Origin: CAVTND01 sp963735955
Lineage (GTDB): Bacteria > Pseudomonadota > Gammaproteobacteria > Burkholderiales > Burkholderiaceae_F
NCBI GenBank assembly: GCA_963735955.1
Contig: CAVTND010000014.1
Location: 1-61,355, forward strand
Reading direction: 5' to 3'
Length of the DNA: 61,355 nucleotides
Both the position numbers and the translations under genes were made by a program. Of the stretch, positions 10,118-18,724 are shown in pieces; position 1 is the first letter of the stretch; each line of letters begins with the position of its first letter. Below the pieces are notes generated by a model, which had not been told where the DNA came from, made no database searches, and saw only the letters and a program-made list of their open reading frames with translations.

Positions 10118-10635
10118 TGAGCCGGCTCAGTTTGATCGTCGCACGCGCCCGCAATGGCGTAATAGGCGCCAACGGCACCCTGCCCTGGCGCCTTCCCGAG
10201 GACCTTGCGCACTTCAAGCGCACGACCATCGGATGGCCGATCATCATGGGCCGCAAGACCTGGCAGTCGATCGGCCGGCCGCTGCCGGGGCGCCGCAGCA
10301 TCGTGGTCACGCGCGATCGCGGATTCCGGGCGGACGGAGCCGAGGTGGCGCATTCCCTTGACGAAGCGGTCGCTCTGTCTGCCGACGTCGCGGAAGTGTT
10401 CGTGATCGGTGGTGCACAACTCTATGCGGAAGCATTGCCGCGCGCCGACCGGGTCCTGCTGACCGCGCTCGACGCCGATTTCCACGGCGACACCTTTTTT
10501 CCGCTGCCTTCAATCGGTGAATGGCGCGAATCCGCGCGCGAACACCACGCGCCGTCCGGAACGCGCAGCTTTGGATTCGACTTCGTCACTTACGAACGGC
10601 GACCCAGGCAGGGCGATCCTCGTCCCGCGCCCTGA
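10117..10635 (+). CDS. folA: Dihydrofolate reductase
   Basis: Reduces dihydrofolate to tetrahydrofolate with NADPH. The 172-residue protein shows the classical order: VARARNGVIGANGTLPWRLPEDL (cut here for length) with the Asp/Glu-type active site region LPWRLPEDLAHFK, the NADPH-binding IIMGRKTWQSIGRPLPGR, VFVIGGAQLYAEALP, and the C-terminal FDFVTYER. Length is normal. The ATG at 10117 overlaps the stop of the small ORF upstream, and thyA lies just before that, so the two folate-cycle enzymes are likely cotranscribed. It converges on the CoA-transferase gene, with 27 bp between the stops. Confidence 0.97.
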   Translation: MSRLSLIVARARNGVIGANGTLPWRLPEDLAHFKRTTIGWPIIMGRKTWQSIGRPLPGRRSIVVTRDRGFRADGAEVAHSLDEAVALSADVAEVFVIGGAQLYAEALPRADRVLLTALDADFHGDTFFPLPSIGEWRESAREHHAPSGTRSFGFDFVTYERRPRQGDPRPAP

Positions 10636-10662
10636 GCGGTATCGGTTCAGGCGCTGGCCGGC

Positions 10663-11911
10663 TCAGGCGCTGGCAGCTTCGGTAGCCAGTTCGCTTGAAG
10701 TTGTGCCGCCGGCCAGGACGCCATTGGTGCGCAACGCGGCAATCTCGGCTGCGCTGTAGCCGAGTTCCTGCAGCAGTTCGATGTTGTGTTCCCCGAGCGC
10801 GGGCGGTGCCGCGCGCAGGCCGAGACGTTCGCCGCTGAACGTGACCGGCAGCAGCGCGGTGCGGGTCCTGATCTCGCGTCCGGCGCCGCTCGAGCCTAGC
10901 CGGCAGCGTGACATCGGCCAGCCCGCCTGTCGCCAGCAGGTGCGGGTCCTCGAACAGGTCGTGCGGCCGCGTGATCGGTGCATAGGGCAGCCCTTTGGCC
11001 TCGAACAAGGCACCGATGTCGGCCGCGCTGCGTTCGGCGAGCCGCTTGCGCAGCTCCGGCATCATCCAGTCGCGTGCGCGCACGCGGTCGTTGTTGCTCG
11101 CAAGACGCGGATCGGCCTTCAGGTCGGCGAATCCGAAGGCCGCGCAGAAGATCGACCACTGCGTGTCGGACACGACCGCGAGGAAGATCTGCTCGCCGTC
11201 TTTTACCGCGAAGACGTCGTAGATCGCCCACGCGGCGATGCGGCTCGGCATCGGCGCGGCAGGCTTGCCGGTGACCGCGTATTGCATCATGTGCTGGGCG
11301 ACGAGGAACACGTTGTTCTCGAACAGGCCACTCTGCACCTCCTGCCCGCGCCCTGTCTTTTCGCGCTGCGCGAGCGCGGCCAGCGCGCCGATGGCGCCAA
11401 ACATCCCGCCCATGATGTCGTTGACACTGCTGCCTGCGCGCAGCGGGCGGCCCTCGGGTCCGGTCATGTAGGCCAGTCCACCCATCATCTGCACGACCTC
11501 GTCGAGCGCGGTTCGGTGCTCGTACGGGCCGGGCAAAAAACCCTTGTGCGAGACGTAGATCAGGCGCGGATTGATCTTCGACAAGGTCGCGTAGTCGAAC
11601 CCGAGCTTGGCCATCGTGCCAGCCTTGAAGTTCTCGCTGAATACGTCGGCGTGGGTGACCAGGCGGGCCACAATCTCGCGGCCGCGTGCGTCCTTGGTGT
11701 CGATCGCAAGGCTCTTCTTGTTGCGATTGAACATCGGGAAGAATCCCGCCCCCGAGCCGATCAGCTTGCGCGTGTTGTCGCCGCCGATCGGCTCGACCTT
11801 GATCACTTCAGCGCCGAGGTCGGCGAGGATCATTCCGCAGGTCGGTCCCATGACCATGTGCGTGAATTCGACCACGCGGATGCCTGAGAGCGGCAGTTCC
11901 TTTTCAGACAT
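10663..11911 (-). CDS. CaiB/BaiF (family III) CoA-transferase, one frameshift
   Basis: Family III CoA-transferase, moving CoA between carboxylic acids through an aspartyl-CoA intermediate. The N-terminal LPLSGIRVVEFTHMVMGPTC and MILADLGAEVIKVEP blocks, NRNKKSLAID, and the GGLAYMTGPEGRPLRAGSSVNDIMGG region (split here) are typical; the aspartate in VNDIMGG is near the usual substrate-channel position and the catalytic Asp is expected in the LDEVVQMMGG neighbourhood. A frame change near 10900 joins the main frame to a C-terminus ALGEHNIELLQELGYSAAEI ending at 10663. About 415 codons, normal. Start ATG 11911 has GGGAGC upstream and overlaps the end of the lyase gene by 8 bp, so the pair is coupled. 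Substrate unknown. Confidence 0.87.
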
Positions 11912-12863
11912 GGACAGCTCCCTGATCTGTTGATTGGACGAAGCCTTTCGGCAGTCCGGCCTCTGGGGTCATGCCATAGATCGGTTCTCCCGGCAGGCCG
12001 GCCTGCAGCGGTGCGCGTGCTGCGATCAGCTTGTCAATGTCGATGCCGGTGGCGATCCCCATCGCCTCGAACATGAAAACCAGGTCCTCGGTGACGACGT
12101 TGCCCGACGCACCGGGCGCATACGGACATCCGCCGAGCCCACCGAGCGATGAATCAAAGGTGCGCACGCCAACATCGAAGGCCGCCAGGCAGTTTGCCAG
12201 CCCGAGCCCGCGCGTGTTGTGCATGTGCGCGGCTCCGGTGCGATCGCCGATCGCCGAGCGCACGCGGTTGAAGAGCCGCCGCACCTGCGCCGGATTCGCC
12301 ATGCCGGTCGTGTCCGAAAGGCCTGCCTCGTCAACGCCTGCCGCGACAACCTGTTCCGCCATCCACACGACGTCGTCTTCCTCGACAATGCCCTGGATCG
12401 TGCAACCGAACGCAGTCGAAATGCCGGCCTCTACCTTGACCTTCGGCGCACGCTCGTTGCGCAGTTGCACGATCGCGCGGACCTCGTCGATCATCTGCTC
12501 GCGCGTCTTGCGCACGTTGGCGAGAGAATGCGCGGCACTCGCCGACACCGGAATCGTCAGCTTGTGCACGCCGGCCGCGAGCGCCGCCTCGGCGCCACGC
12601 AGATTGGGCACCAGGGCCATCACGGTCAGGCCCGGCAGCGTCAGCGCGTGCTTCACGACCTCGGCGGCGTCGGCCATCTGTGGCAGCAGCTTCGCCGGCA
12701 CGAACGAGCAGACCTCGATCTCGCGCAGGCCGGCCTCGTACAAGGCATCGATCCAGGCGAACTTGTCAGCAGTTGGCATCGTGCCCGCGACGCTCTGCAG
12801 TCCGTCGCGTGGGCCGACCTCGCTGATCAGTACGGACTCGCGTGCGGATGCGGACAAAGCCAT
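11904..12863 (-). CDS. mvaB: Hydroxymethylglutaryl-CoA lyase family
   Basis: DRE-TIM metallolyase of 319 residues that cleaves HMG-CoA or a related 3-hydroxyacyl-CoA. It begins MALSASARESVLISEVGPRDG, where EVGPRDGLQ is the metal/substrate-binding motif, and carries the HMG-CoA lyase signature with the active-site cysteine in SLGGLGGCPYAPGASGNV. HMHNTRGLGLAN supplies the metal-binding His pair. ATG 12863 is favoured over an upstream in-frame ATG because GGAGA lies at proper spacing. The coupled CoA-transferase suggests a linked acyl-CoA catabolic step, for example leucine, itaconate/citramalyl-CoA or a branched acid; which is not determined by the sequence. Confidence 0.88.
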   Translation of the reverse strand: MALSASARESVLISEVGPRDGLQSVAGTMPTADKFAWIDALYEAGLREIEVCSFVPAKLLPQMADAAEVVKHALTLPGLTVMALVPNLRGAEAALAAGVHKLTIPVSASAAHSLANVRKTREQMIDEVRAIVQLRNERAPKVKVEAGISTAFGCTIQGIVEEDDVVWMAEQVVAAGVDEAGLSDTTGMANPAQVRRLFNRVRSAIGDRTGAAHMHNTRGLGLANCLAAFDVGVRTFDSSLGGLGGCPYAPGASGNVVTEDLVFMFEAMGIATGIDIDKLIAARAPLQAGLPGEPIYGMTPEAGLPKGFVQSTDQGAVHV

Positions 12864-12889
12864 TGAAGGTCTCCGTTGGTTGCAGGTAG

Positions 12890-13723
12890 CTATTTGACCG
12901 CCGCGTCCATCGCCTGCATCAGCTTTTCGCGCCACGGGCCAGCGGCTCCGAACACCATGATGTGCTCGCCATCCTGCACCGTCCAGAGTTCCCGCGGCGG
13001 GTTCGCGGCAGCCAACAGCTGGTCGCTGTGATGGTGCGCGATAACTGCATCGCGCGTCCCATGCACAAAGATCAGCGGCACTCGAATCGAGGCCAACGCA
13101 CTCGCGGGGTCCTTCTCTGTGCCTGGCAGCACACCCATCACGAGCGGCGCCAGTGGCGCCAGAATCACGGAGCTGGACGCCGCCTCGCGCGCGATCTGGC
13201 GATAGCTCGCGAACGATGACTCGATCACAGCCAGCCGCACGCCGGCAGAATCGCGCGCCAGCAGACGCAAGGCGGTCGCACCCCCGAGGCTCTGACCAAT
13301 GACGATCAGCCTCGTCCGATCGACGCCGGGTCGGCCACGCAGGTAGGCGAGCGCGGCGGCCGCGTCATCGACCACGCCATCGAGCGAGGGCTTGCCGTCG
13401 GAGCGGCCGAAGCCCCGATAGTCGAGCATCAGCACGTTGTAGCCGCGCTCGGGCAGCCAGGCTACGAGCGGCAGGTGATTGCTGACATTGGCAGCATTGC
13501 CATGCAGATGCAGCACGGTGCCGCGCGGCGTCCCTTTGGCCGGCAGAAACCATGCATGCAGGCGGCTCGAGTCCGGCGCGCGCAGCCAGACATCCTCGGC
13601 TTGCAGGCCGTATTGCGCCGGCGTGGAATAACGGACCGCGTCAGGGAAGAAAAAAAAGCTCTCCACCCAGCCGCTGAGAAACAGCGCGCTCAAGCCCGCC
13701 GCCAGGAGTTTGGATAACGGCAT
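12890..13723 (-). CDS. Alpha/beta hydrolase with N-terminal signal/anchor (BEM46-like)
   Basis: A 277-residue alpha/beta-hydrolase. Residues 1-22 are hydrophobic (KLLAAGLSALFLSGWVESF) and could be a membrane anchor. The fold is marked by the oxyanion-region HLHGNAANVSNHL, the nucleophile elbow IGQSLGGATAL (Ser), the acid in FVHGTRDAVI and the catalytic His in DGEHIMVF. This is the pattern of the BEM46/YfhR subgroup of serine hydrolases with unknown substrate. It lies 26 bp upstream of the HMG-CoA lyase gene on the same strand and could be cotranscribed with it, but functional linkage is not evident. Confidence 0.85.
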   Translation of the reverse strand: MPLSKLLAAGLSALFLSGWVESFFFFPDAVRYSTPAQYGLQAEDVWLRAPDSSRLHAWFLPAKGTPRGTVLHLHGNAANVSNHLPLVAWLPERGYNVLMLDYRGFGRSDGKPSLDGVVDDAAAALAYLRGRPGVDRTRLIVIGQSLGGATALRLLARDSAGVRLAVIESSFASYRQIAREAASSSVILAPLAPLVMGVLPGTEKDPASALASIRVPLIFVHGTRDAVIAHHHSDQLLAAANPPRELWTVQDGEHIMVFGAAGPWREKLMQAMDAAVK

Positions 13724-13778
13724 TCGGAACTCATCTCACCAGCCCGCATGACAGGCGCGGAGACCCATGTGACGGCTG

Positions 13779-15158
13779 TTAGCACTCGACGACATTGAGC
13801 GCGAGCCCGCCGCGCGCGGTTTCCTTGTACTTGGTCATCATGTCGGCACCGGTCTCGCGCATAGTCTTGATCACCTGGTCAAGTGAGACATGGTGCGTTC
13901 CGTCGCCGGCCAATGCGAGGCGGGCGGCATTGATCGCCTGGACCGAGGCCACCGCGTTGCGCTCGATGCAGGGGATTTGGACCAGCCCACCGACCGGATC
14001 ACAGGTGAGTCCGAGGTGATGTTCCATGCCGATTTCGGCCGCATTTTCGGCCTGCTCCGGTGTGCCGCCCATGACTGCCGCGAGCGCGCCGGCCGCCATC
14101 GAGCAGGCCACGCCAACCTCGCCCTGGCAGCCGACTTCGGCACCAGAGATCGATGCGTTCTCCTTGTAGAGAATGCCGATCGCACCGGCCGTCAGCAGGA
14201 ATTCGATGACGCCGGCCGCGCTCGCTCCCGGCACATAGCGCGCGTAGTAATGCAATACCGACGGCACGATGCCTGCGGCGCCATTGGTGGGCGCGGTCAC
14301 CACCCGCCCGCCGGCCGCGTTTTCCTCGTTGACCGCCAGCGCCCAGAGATTGACCCAGTCGATGACGACCAGCGGATCATTGGCCGCCACGGCTTGCAGC
14401 TTGCGGTGCCAGCCCGCAGCGCGCCGCCGGACCTTGAGCCCGCCGGGCAGGACTCCATCCTGCCCGAGTCCTCGCTGCACGCAGGCCTGCATCGCAGACC
14501 AGATCTCGAGCAGACCTGCATCGATGTCCTCGTCGTTTCGCCAGTGGCGCTCGTTGATCCGCATCACCTGGGCAATCGTCAGGCCATTGGCCCGGCATTG
14601 CGCCAGCAGCTCCGCCCCGGAATGAAACGGCAGCGGCAATGCCGTGGTGTCGGGAGCAATGCGCCGATGCGAGCTGCCGTCGGCCGCGACTTCCTCGCTG
14701 ACTACAAAGCCGCCGCCGACCGAGTAATAGGTCCGCGTCGCCAGTTCCCTTCCCGCCTCATCGAAGGCGAAGAAGCGCAGGCCGTTGGCATGGAAGGGCA
14801 AGACTTTGGTAAAGAACAGCAGGTGTTCCTTCTCGACAAAGCGAATCGTGTGCTGCCCGAGAAGTCGTAGCCGTTGGGCGCTTCGAATCGCGGCAAGTCG
14901 CTGCGGGATCGCATCGACATCCACGTTCGCCGGTTCGTCGCCCTCAAGTCCCAGCAACACCGCCTTGTCACTGCCATGGCCCTTGCCGGTGGCGCCGAGC
15001 GAACCGTACAGCTCGGAGCGCAGCATCGCGACGCGTTCGAGCAGGCCTTCATGCGCGAGCCGCAGCACGAACAGCCGCGCCGCACGCATCGGCCCGACCG
15101 TATGCGAACTCGACGGCCCGATGCCGATCTTGAAGAGATCGAAGGCACTGACGGCCAT
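13779..15158 (-). CDS. sdaA: L-serine ammonia-lyase (iron-sulfur dependent, single chain)
   Basis: Deaminates L-serine to pyruvate and ammonia using a [4Fe-4S] cluster. The 459-residue protein contains beta and alpha parts in one chain, as in E. coli SdaA: N-terminal FKIGIGPSSSHTVGPMRAA, and in the alpha part NGAAGIVPSVLHYY, the cysteine-bearing SGAEVGCQGEVGVACSMAAG and LTCDPVGGLVQIPCIERN. ATG 15158 is chosen because AGGAAG precedes it; an in-frame upstream ATG lacks this. It stands alone on the minus strand, divergent from cbpA. Serine deamination connects to the glycine cleavage genes farther right only loosely. Confidence 0.95.
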   Translation of the reverse strand: MAVSAFDLFKIGIGPSSSHTVGPMRAARLFVLRLAHEGLLERVAMLRSELYGSLGATGKGHGSDKAVLLGLEGDEPANVDVDAIPQRLAAIRSAQRLRLLGQHTIRFVEKEHLLFFTKVLPFHANGLRFFAFDEAGRELATRTYYSVGGGFVVSEEVAADGSSHRRIAPDTTALPLPFHSGAELLAQCRANGLTIAQVMRINERHWRNDEDIDAGLLEIWSAMQACVQRGLGQDGVLPGGLKVRRRAAGWHRKLQAVAANDPLVVIDWVNLWALAVNEENAAGGRVVTAPTNGAAGIVPSVLHYYARYVPGASAAGVIEFLLTAGAIGILYKENASISGAEVGCQGEVGVACSMAAGALAAVMGGTPEQAENAAEIGMEHHLGLTCDPVGGLVQIPCIERNAVASVQAINAARLALAGDGTHHVSLDQVIKTMRETGADMMTKYKETARGGLALNVVEC

Positions 15159-15315
15159 AAGGGCTTCCTTAACCTGGCACTGCGACACGTATACCAGCGG
15201 CGCCGATGCGAATTATCAGCGGATCAGTTGCAAGCATCGCACTCCTCGCCGTTCCCTGCACGCGCGACCGTCCGGATAATGGCGGGCAGCGGGCGCGTCC
15301 AGCCCGGGAGGGGCC

Positions 15316-16278
15316 ATGCAATTTCGCGACTACTACTTGGTGCTCGGCGTTCCTCGCACGGCCACGGCCGACGAAGTCAAGCGCGCCTGGCGCAAGCTTG
15401 CACGCAAGTATCACCCCGATGTCAGCAAGGAGGCCGACGCGAATGCGCGCATGCGCGAGATCAACGAAGCCTATGACGTGCTCGGCAACGCGGACAAGCG
15501 CGCGACCTACGATCGACTCGGAACCCGCTATGCGGCGGGACAGGAATTCAGCCCGCCGCCCGACTGGAATCCGGGCTTCGACCCTTCGGCCGCCGGCGGA
15601 TCCGCGCAGGACAGCGACTTCAGCGATTTCTTTGAGTCGCTATTCGGTACACGGCGCGGTGCACGGCGCGGCGCACAGCACGGCGCGGGCCCTCGCGGTG
15701 CCGAATTCGCGATGCCGGGCGAGGATCGTCATGCCCGCATCGAGATTGATCTGCAGGACACCTTCGACGGCGCGACCCGTGAGTTGCTGATCCAGACTCC
15801 CGAGCTCGATGAGCGCGGTGGATTGGTGATGCGCGAACGCGTGCTTCAGGTTGCAATACCGCGCGGAGTGCGCGCCGGCCAGCAGATCCGCCTCGCCGGA
15901 CAAGGAGGTGCGGGCAGCGGCGGTGCGCCGCGCGGGCACTTGTATCTCGAAGTTCAGTTCCGGCCGCACGCGCTGTATCGGGTCGATGGACGCGATCTTT
16001 ACCTGACGCTGCCGGTCGCTCCCTGGGAAGCGGCGCTCGGGGCCGAAGTGCGCGTTCCGACTCCGGGTGGGTCGGTTGACCTGCGCATTCCGGAGAACAC
16101 GGCGCCGGGCGCCCGCTTGCGACTCAAGGGTCGTGGGATCCCGGGTCAAGTGCCGGGGGACCTGTATGCGATCGTCGAAATCGCGCTGCCGGCGGCCGAC
16201 AGCGAACGCAAACGCGAGCTCTACCAAACGATGGCGCGCGAGATGGCCTTTGATCCGCGCCGCAATCTGGGGGTCTGA
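15316..16278 (+). CDS. cbpA: DnaJ-class co-chaperone CbpA
   Basis: J-domain protein that stimulates DnaK and binds curved DNA in E. coli. The N-terminal J domain (residues about 1-70) has the HPD triad at 33-35 in KYHPDVSKEA. A glycine/phenylalanine-type linker with SDFFESLFG follows, and then the two C-terminal substrate-binding beta domains (residues about 130-310) without the DnaJ zinc-finger cysteines, which distinguishes CbpA from DnaJ. The 320-residue length is standard. The downstream cbpM begins one base after the TGA, so the pair is an operon as in other proteobacteria. GGGAGGGG precedes the ATG. Confidence 0.94.
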   Translation: MQFRDYYLVLGVPRTATADEVKRAWRKLARKYHPDVSKEADANARMREINEAYDVLGNADKRATYDRLGTRYAAGQEFSPPPDWNPGFDPSAAGGSAQDSDFSDFFESLFGTRRGARRGAQHGAGPRGAEFAMPGEDRHARIEIDLQDTFDGATRELLIQTPELDERGGLVMRERVLQVAIPRGVRAGQQIRLAGQGGAGSGGAPRGHLYLEVQFRPHALYRVDGRDLYLTLPVAPWEAALGAEVRVPTPGGSVDLRIPENTAPGARLRLKGRGIPGQVPGDLYAIVEIALPAADSERKRELYQTMAREMAFDPRRNLGV

Positions 16279-16279
16279 C

Positions 16280-16591
16280 ATGCTGCACACAATTGTTCTC
16301 GCCGATGCTGCCGTCGATGAACACGGCGCCTGGATCAGTCTCGAAGAACTCTGTCAGGCCTGCCAGGTCGAGGCGGACTTTGTCGACCTTCTGATTCAGG
16401 AGGACATGCTGTCGGCCGCGCGTCGAGGCGCATCGCTCGCCTTCGCAAGCGCCGAAATCGTGCGCGTGCGACGCATCCGCCGCCTGCAGCATGATTTCGA
16501 AGCAAGCCTGCCGGCGGTAGCCCTGATGCTCGATCTGATTGACGAGATCGAGCGCTTGCGCACCGTCGCGAGGTGTGCCGGCGTGGAGTAA
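16280..16591 (+). CDS. cbpM: Chaperone modulator CbpM
   Basis: A 103-residue MerR-like helical protein that binds the J domain of CbpA and blocks its action on DnaK. It shows ISLEELCQACQVEADFVDLL near the N-terminus and the ending VALMLDLIDEIERL, both typical of CbpM. ATG at 16280 overlaps the region right after the cbpA stop, indicating coupled translation. This is the last recognisable host gene before the cassette array begins to the right. Confidence 0.9.
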   Translation: MLHTIVLADAAVDEHGAWISLEELCQACQVEADFVDLLIQEDMLSAARRGASLAFASAEIVRVRRIRRLQHDFEASLPAVALMLDLIDEIERLRTVARCAGVE

Positions 16592-16759
16592 ATCTCTTCG
16601 CCTTCGGCCCCACGCGCTTGCCGCCCAGATTGAATAATCGCAGTCGAGTGGCAGCTATTGGACTGATGATGGAAAACTCGTTTGGCAGCGGCGCGTCTTG
16701 CTCATTGACGTGCTCTACCTCGTCGTGTCGTCATTGCCTCCTGGGGGTTATGCGTCACT
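16592..16759. other. Left border of the cassette array, no gene
   Basis: 168 bp between cbpM and the last cassette gene. GTTATGC at 16747-16753 reads on the minus strand as an R''-type box (GCATAAC) just after the stop of the neighbouring cassette gene, as expected for an attC, but no matching R' box (RYYYAAC on the plus strand) or clear hairpin could be found to its left. The terminal attC therefore looks degenerate or was lost at the array border. Confidence 0.4.
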
Positions 16760-17131
16760 CTACCCATGCGCACCAACAAACTCAGTTGCGTACTTGACCA
16801 ACCCTTCGCAATGGCTCTTGCGGAACCTTGTGACTGCTCGCGGCTTGCCGGACGGCGAGCGCGCAGCCAGCTCGACAAACTGACGATGCGCTTTGAGTAC
16901 TGCGTCACCCAAGCGACCAAGATCGCGCGCCGTGTCGACCTGACCAACGTTCAAGCGGAACCCGTCGCGAAACAAAGTAACGGCCCATGCACTCGGTGCG
17001 ACGCGGTTGGCTGCCTTGATTGACATCAGCAGCAGCTCAAGGACAGCACGTCGCTCAGAAGTGCTCTGCAAGTCCGCTTCGAACACCTCTTTCACCAAGG
17101 CGGCTTCTTCGATCGTCTGGTCGGTTTGCAT
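16760..17131 (-). CDS. Cassette gene: hypothetical protein (123 aa)
   Basis: Unrecognised 123-residue protein, first in from the left border of the array. It is mostly helical by appearance, with EEAALVKEVFEADLQ and RRAVLELLLMSIKAANRVAP, no signal peptide and no membrane segment. Start ATG 17131 has only a weak purine stretch upstream. Its 5' side abuts the attC at 17156-17203 and its strand matches all other cassette genes, so it is the cargo of one integron cassette. Codon choice appears less GC-biased than the surrounding host genes. No function is offered. Confidence 0.6.
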   Translation of the reverse strand: MQTDQTIEEAALVKEVFEADLQSTSERRAVLELLLMSIKAANRVAPSAWAVTLFRDGFRLNVGQVDTARDLGRLGDAVLKAHRQFVELAARSPSGKPRAVTRFRKSHCEGLVKYATEFVGAHG

Positions 17132-17155
17132 GGTGTGTCTCGTCTGGCTCAAGAC

Positions 17156-17203
17156 GCATAACATTTGACATGAGCGGACATCCGCTCGATGGAGGAGTTA
17201 GGC
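17156..17203 (-). repeat. Integron attC site (short)
   Basis: On the minus strand the site opens with R'' GCCTAAC (17203-17197) and closes with R' GTTATGC (17162-17156). Between them GAGCGGATGTCCGCTC is a perfect hairpin arm pair (GAGCGGA/TCCGCTC). At 48 bp it is shorter than usual but lies exactly between two cassette genes on the same strand, in the correct orientation. Confidence 0.7.
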
Positions 17204-17220
17204 GCTTGTCGGTTGGCCAC

Positions 17221-17625
17221 TCACTTGGCCTGCTTCTTTGGTGACTTGCGCCCTTGCTTGACTTGTTGCTCCTCAACACCGTGAAGTAACTTCTTCTTGA
17301 ACTTCCCAATGGTCGAATGGTCGTGACCATAGCTGACCACCCGATAGACTTGGCGAGCCACGTTGCCGCCACCGACATTGCAGACAATTGTGCCGTTGCT
17401 ACTGGCCAAACCAGGGGCCTTCGCGCCAAGCCAGTCGTGGTTCTCGATGGTCGTTTCGATCCGGCAATCCTTGGGGAGTGTGATTCCCATCTTCGCAAGG
17501 AACGTTCGGGGATCGCCAAGATACTTCTTGTACTCGCTGGGCGTGCACTCCCAGAAGTGAACATGGAAGGGCTCGTCTCGGATGATCTCTGATCTTGCGG
17601 AGAGGTCTACGATTTTCGTTGGCAT
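17221..17625 (-). CDS. Cassette gene: hypothetical protein with NHLP-leader-like segment (134 aa)
   Basis: Unrecognised 134-residue protein. Residues about 37-60 (GDPRTFLAKMGITLPKDCRI) resemble the leader of nitrile-hydratase-like (NHLP) peptide precursors, in which a short acidic or mixed segment ends in a Gly-hydrophobic-x-LP turn; a GGG follows at about residue 92 in CNVGGGNVARQ. The C-terminus is very basic (KFKKKLL, GRKSPKKQAK). No maturase gene is nearby, so a peptide-natural-product role is only a resemblance. ATG 17625 is followed on its 5' side by an attC, and another attC lies after its stop, making it a clean single-gene cassette. Confidence 0.6.
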   Translation of the reverse strand: MPTKIVDLSARSEIIRDEPFHVHFWECTPSEYKKYLGDPRTFLAKMGITLPKDCRIETTIENHDWLGAKAPGLASSNGTIVCNVGGGNVARQVYRVVSYGHDHSTIGKFKKKLLHGVEEQQVKQGRKSPKKQAK

Positions 17626-17711
17626 TTGCAGACTCCTGGAGTGGTGTGGACCGAGGGGAGGATGTCAGCGAGAGTGAGCGCTCCCCGAAACTCACTAGCA
17701 GCAATGAGAAC

Positions 17712-17769
17712 GCCTAACGATTGAGTTCAGCGGCCGCCGAAGGCGGTCCGCTGGAACGAAGGGTTGGGC
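17712..17769 (-). repeat. Integron attC site
   Basis: 58 bp. On the minus strand: R'' GCCCAAC (17769-17763), then a CGTTCCAGCGGACCGCC stem whose partner GGCGGCCGCTGAACTC follows a TTC loop, then R' GTTAGGC (17718-17712). It sits just after the methyltransferase stop and before the next cassette gene start. It is nearly the same sequence as the attC at 23969-24026. Confidence 0.9.
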
Positions 17770-17787
17770 GTCGCTCGCATCCGACGT

Positions 17788-18612
17788 TCATGAGCGTGTG
17801 CCCACCGCGAGTATCGCGACAGCCGGGACGTTAAACACCTTGCCTTCCTTATACGTCTGCAGGGCCGCGTCAAGCGCAGCGATGACGGAAGGCAAGACAT
17901 CCGGTGGCTGGGCGCGGATCATTGCGGATGATCGAGCCGTGCCCTTGAGCATCAGTTCGATCAGCCTTGCTGCTGACTCAACTACGACAAGCTTCTCCAA
18001 CCTCTGAGCTGACGTGTTTCCGAGGCCAAAGCCGGCCCCTCGCAGGAGGCTGAGGCAAGATTGGACTTCATTGATATCACCCTGTGGCGGGACGGGCAGC
18101 GACGATCCGGCTACGCCACCTTGACGAATGGCATCAGTCAGCAGCTGTTGTAGCGCGTGATCGGTGGCGGACCACACCGTAAACGCAAGACGACCACCAG
18201 TACGAAGAACGCGATGTGCTTCCGCGATGGCGAGCTGTGGATTGGGGAAGTGATGTACGCCAAAACCGATGACGACACGATCAAACGAACCGTCCGGAAA
18301 CGGAAGGTTTTCAGCGTCCGCCTCTGCGAACGAAATGAGAGGGTATTGCTCACTTGACTGGGCCACCATGCCGGCACTGAAATCGACACCTGTTGGCGCC
18401 GCACCTATGGAGGCAGCTAACGAAGAAATAAAGCCGCTGCCACACGCCACGTCGAGAACTTGTAAGCCAGCGTCACAGCCAACCGCATCCAGCAGCGGGC
18501 GAGCAAACAGCGCGGTCACGGTTTCAAACGAGTCGGCGTAGTTTGCAGCGGCGCGTTCCCAGGCCGCGTGCTCGAACTCGCGATACCGTAAATGTGCTGG
18601 GTCAAGACTCAT
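17788..18612 (-). CDS. Cassette gene: class I SAM-dependent methyltransferase (UbiE-like)
   Basis: A 274-residue Rossmann-fold methyltransferase. SAM-binding motif I is VLDVACGSGFISSLAA, followed by the acidic motif II region ADAENLPFPDGSFDRVVIGF and motif III EAHRVLRTGGRLAFTVW. Start ATG 18612 has GGGAGC at good spacing; an open upstream extension is not credible. The product resembles small-molecule methyltransferases of the UbiE/Methyltransf_11 group; the substrate cannot be inferred. It lies between an attC on its 3' side and the WD40 gene on its 5' side, with no clear attC separating it from the latter. Confidence 0.82.
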   Translation of the reverse strand: MSLDPAHLRYREFEHAAWERAAANYADSFETVTALFARPLLDAVGCDAGLQVLDVACGSGFISSLAASIGAAPTGVDFSAGMVAQSSEQYPLISFAEADAENLPFPDGSFDRVVIGFGVHHFPNPQLAIAEAHRVLRTGGRLAFTVWSATDHALQQLLTDAIRQGGVAGSSLPVPPQGDINEVQSCLSLLRGAGFGLGNTSAQRLEKLVVVESAARLIELMLKGTARSSAMIRAQPPDVLPSVIAALDAALQTYKEGKVFNVPAVAILAVGTRS

Positions 18613-18724
18613 CGGAGCTCCCACTGCGGGAACGGCGAACGCTTTGTGGCCGCGCGGAACGACGAGCGCAAACCAAGATGCAATTACTGGCCGAACTTGA
18701 ATTGCACGCAATTGCCGGCAAAGC

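Noticed and set aside
10781..11887. Long plus-strand open frame of 368 codons
   Set aside because: It is the antisense of the CoA-transferase gene, which shows real motifs; the plus frame has none.
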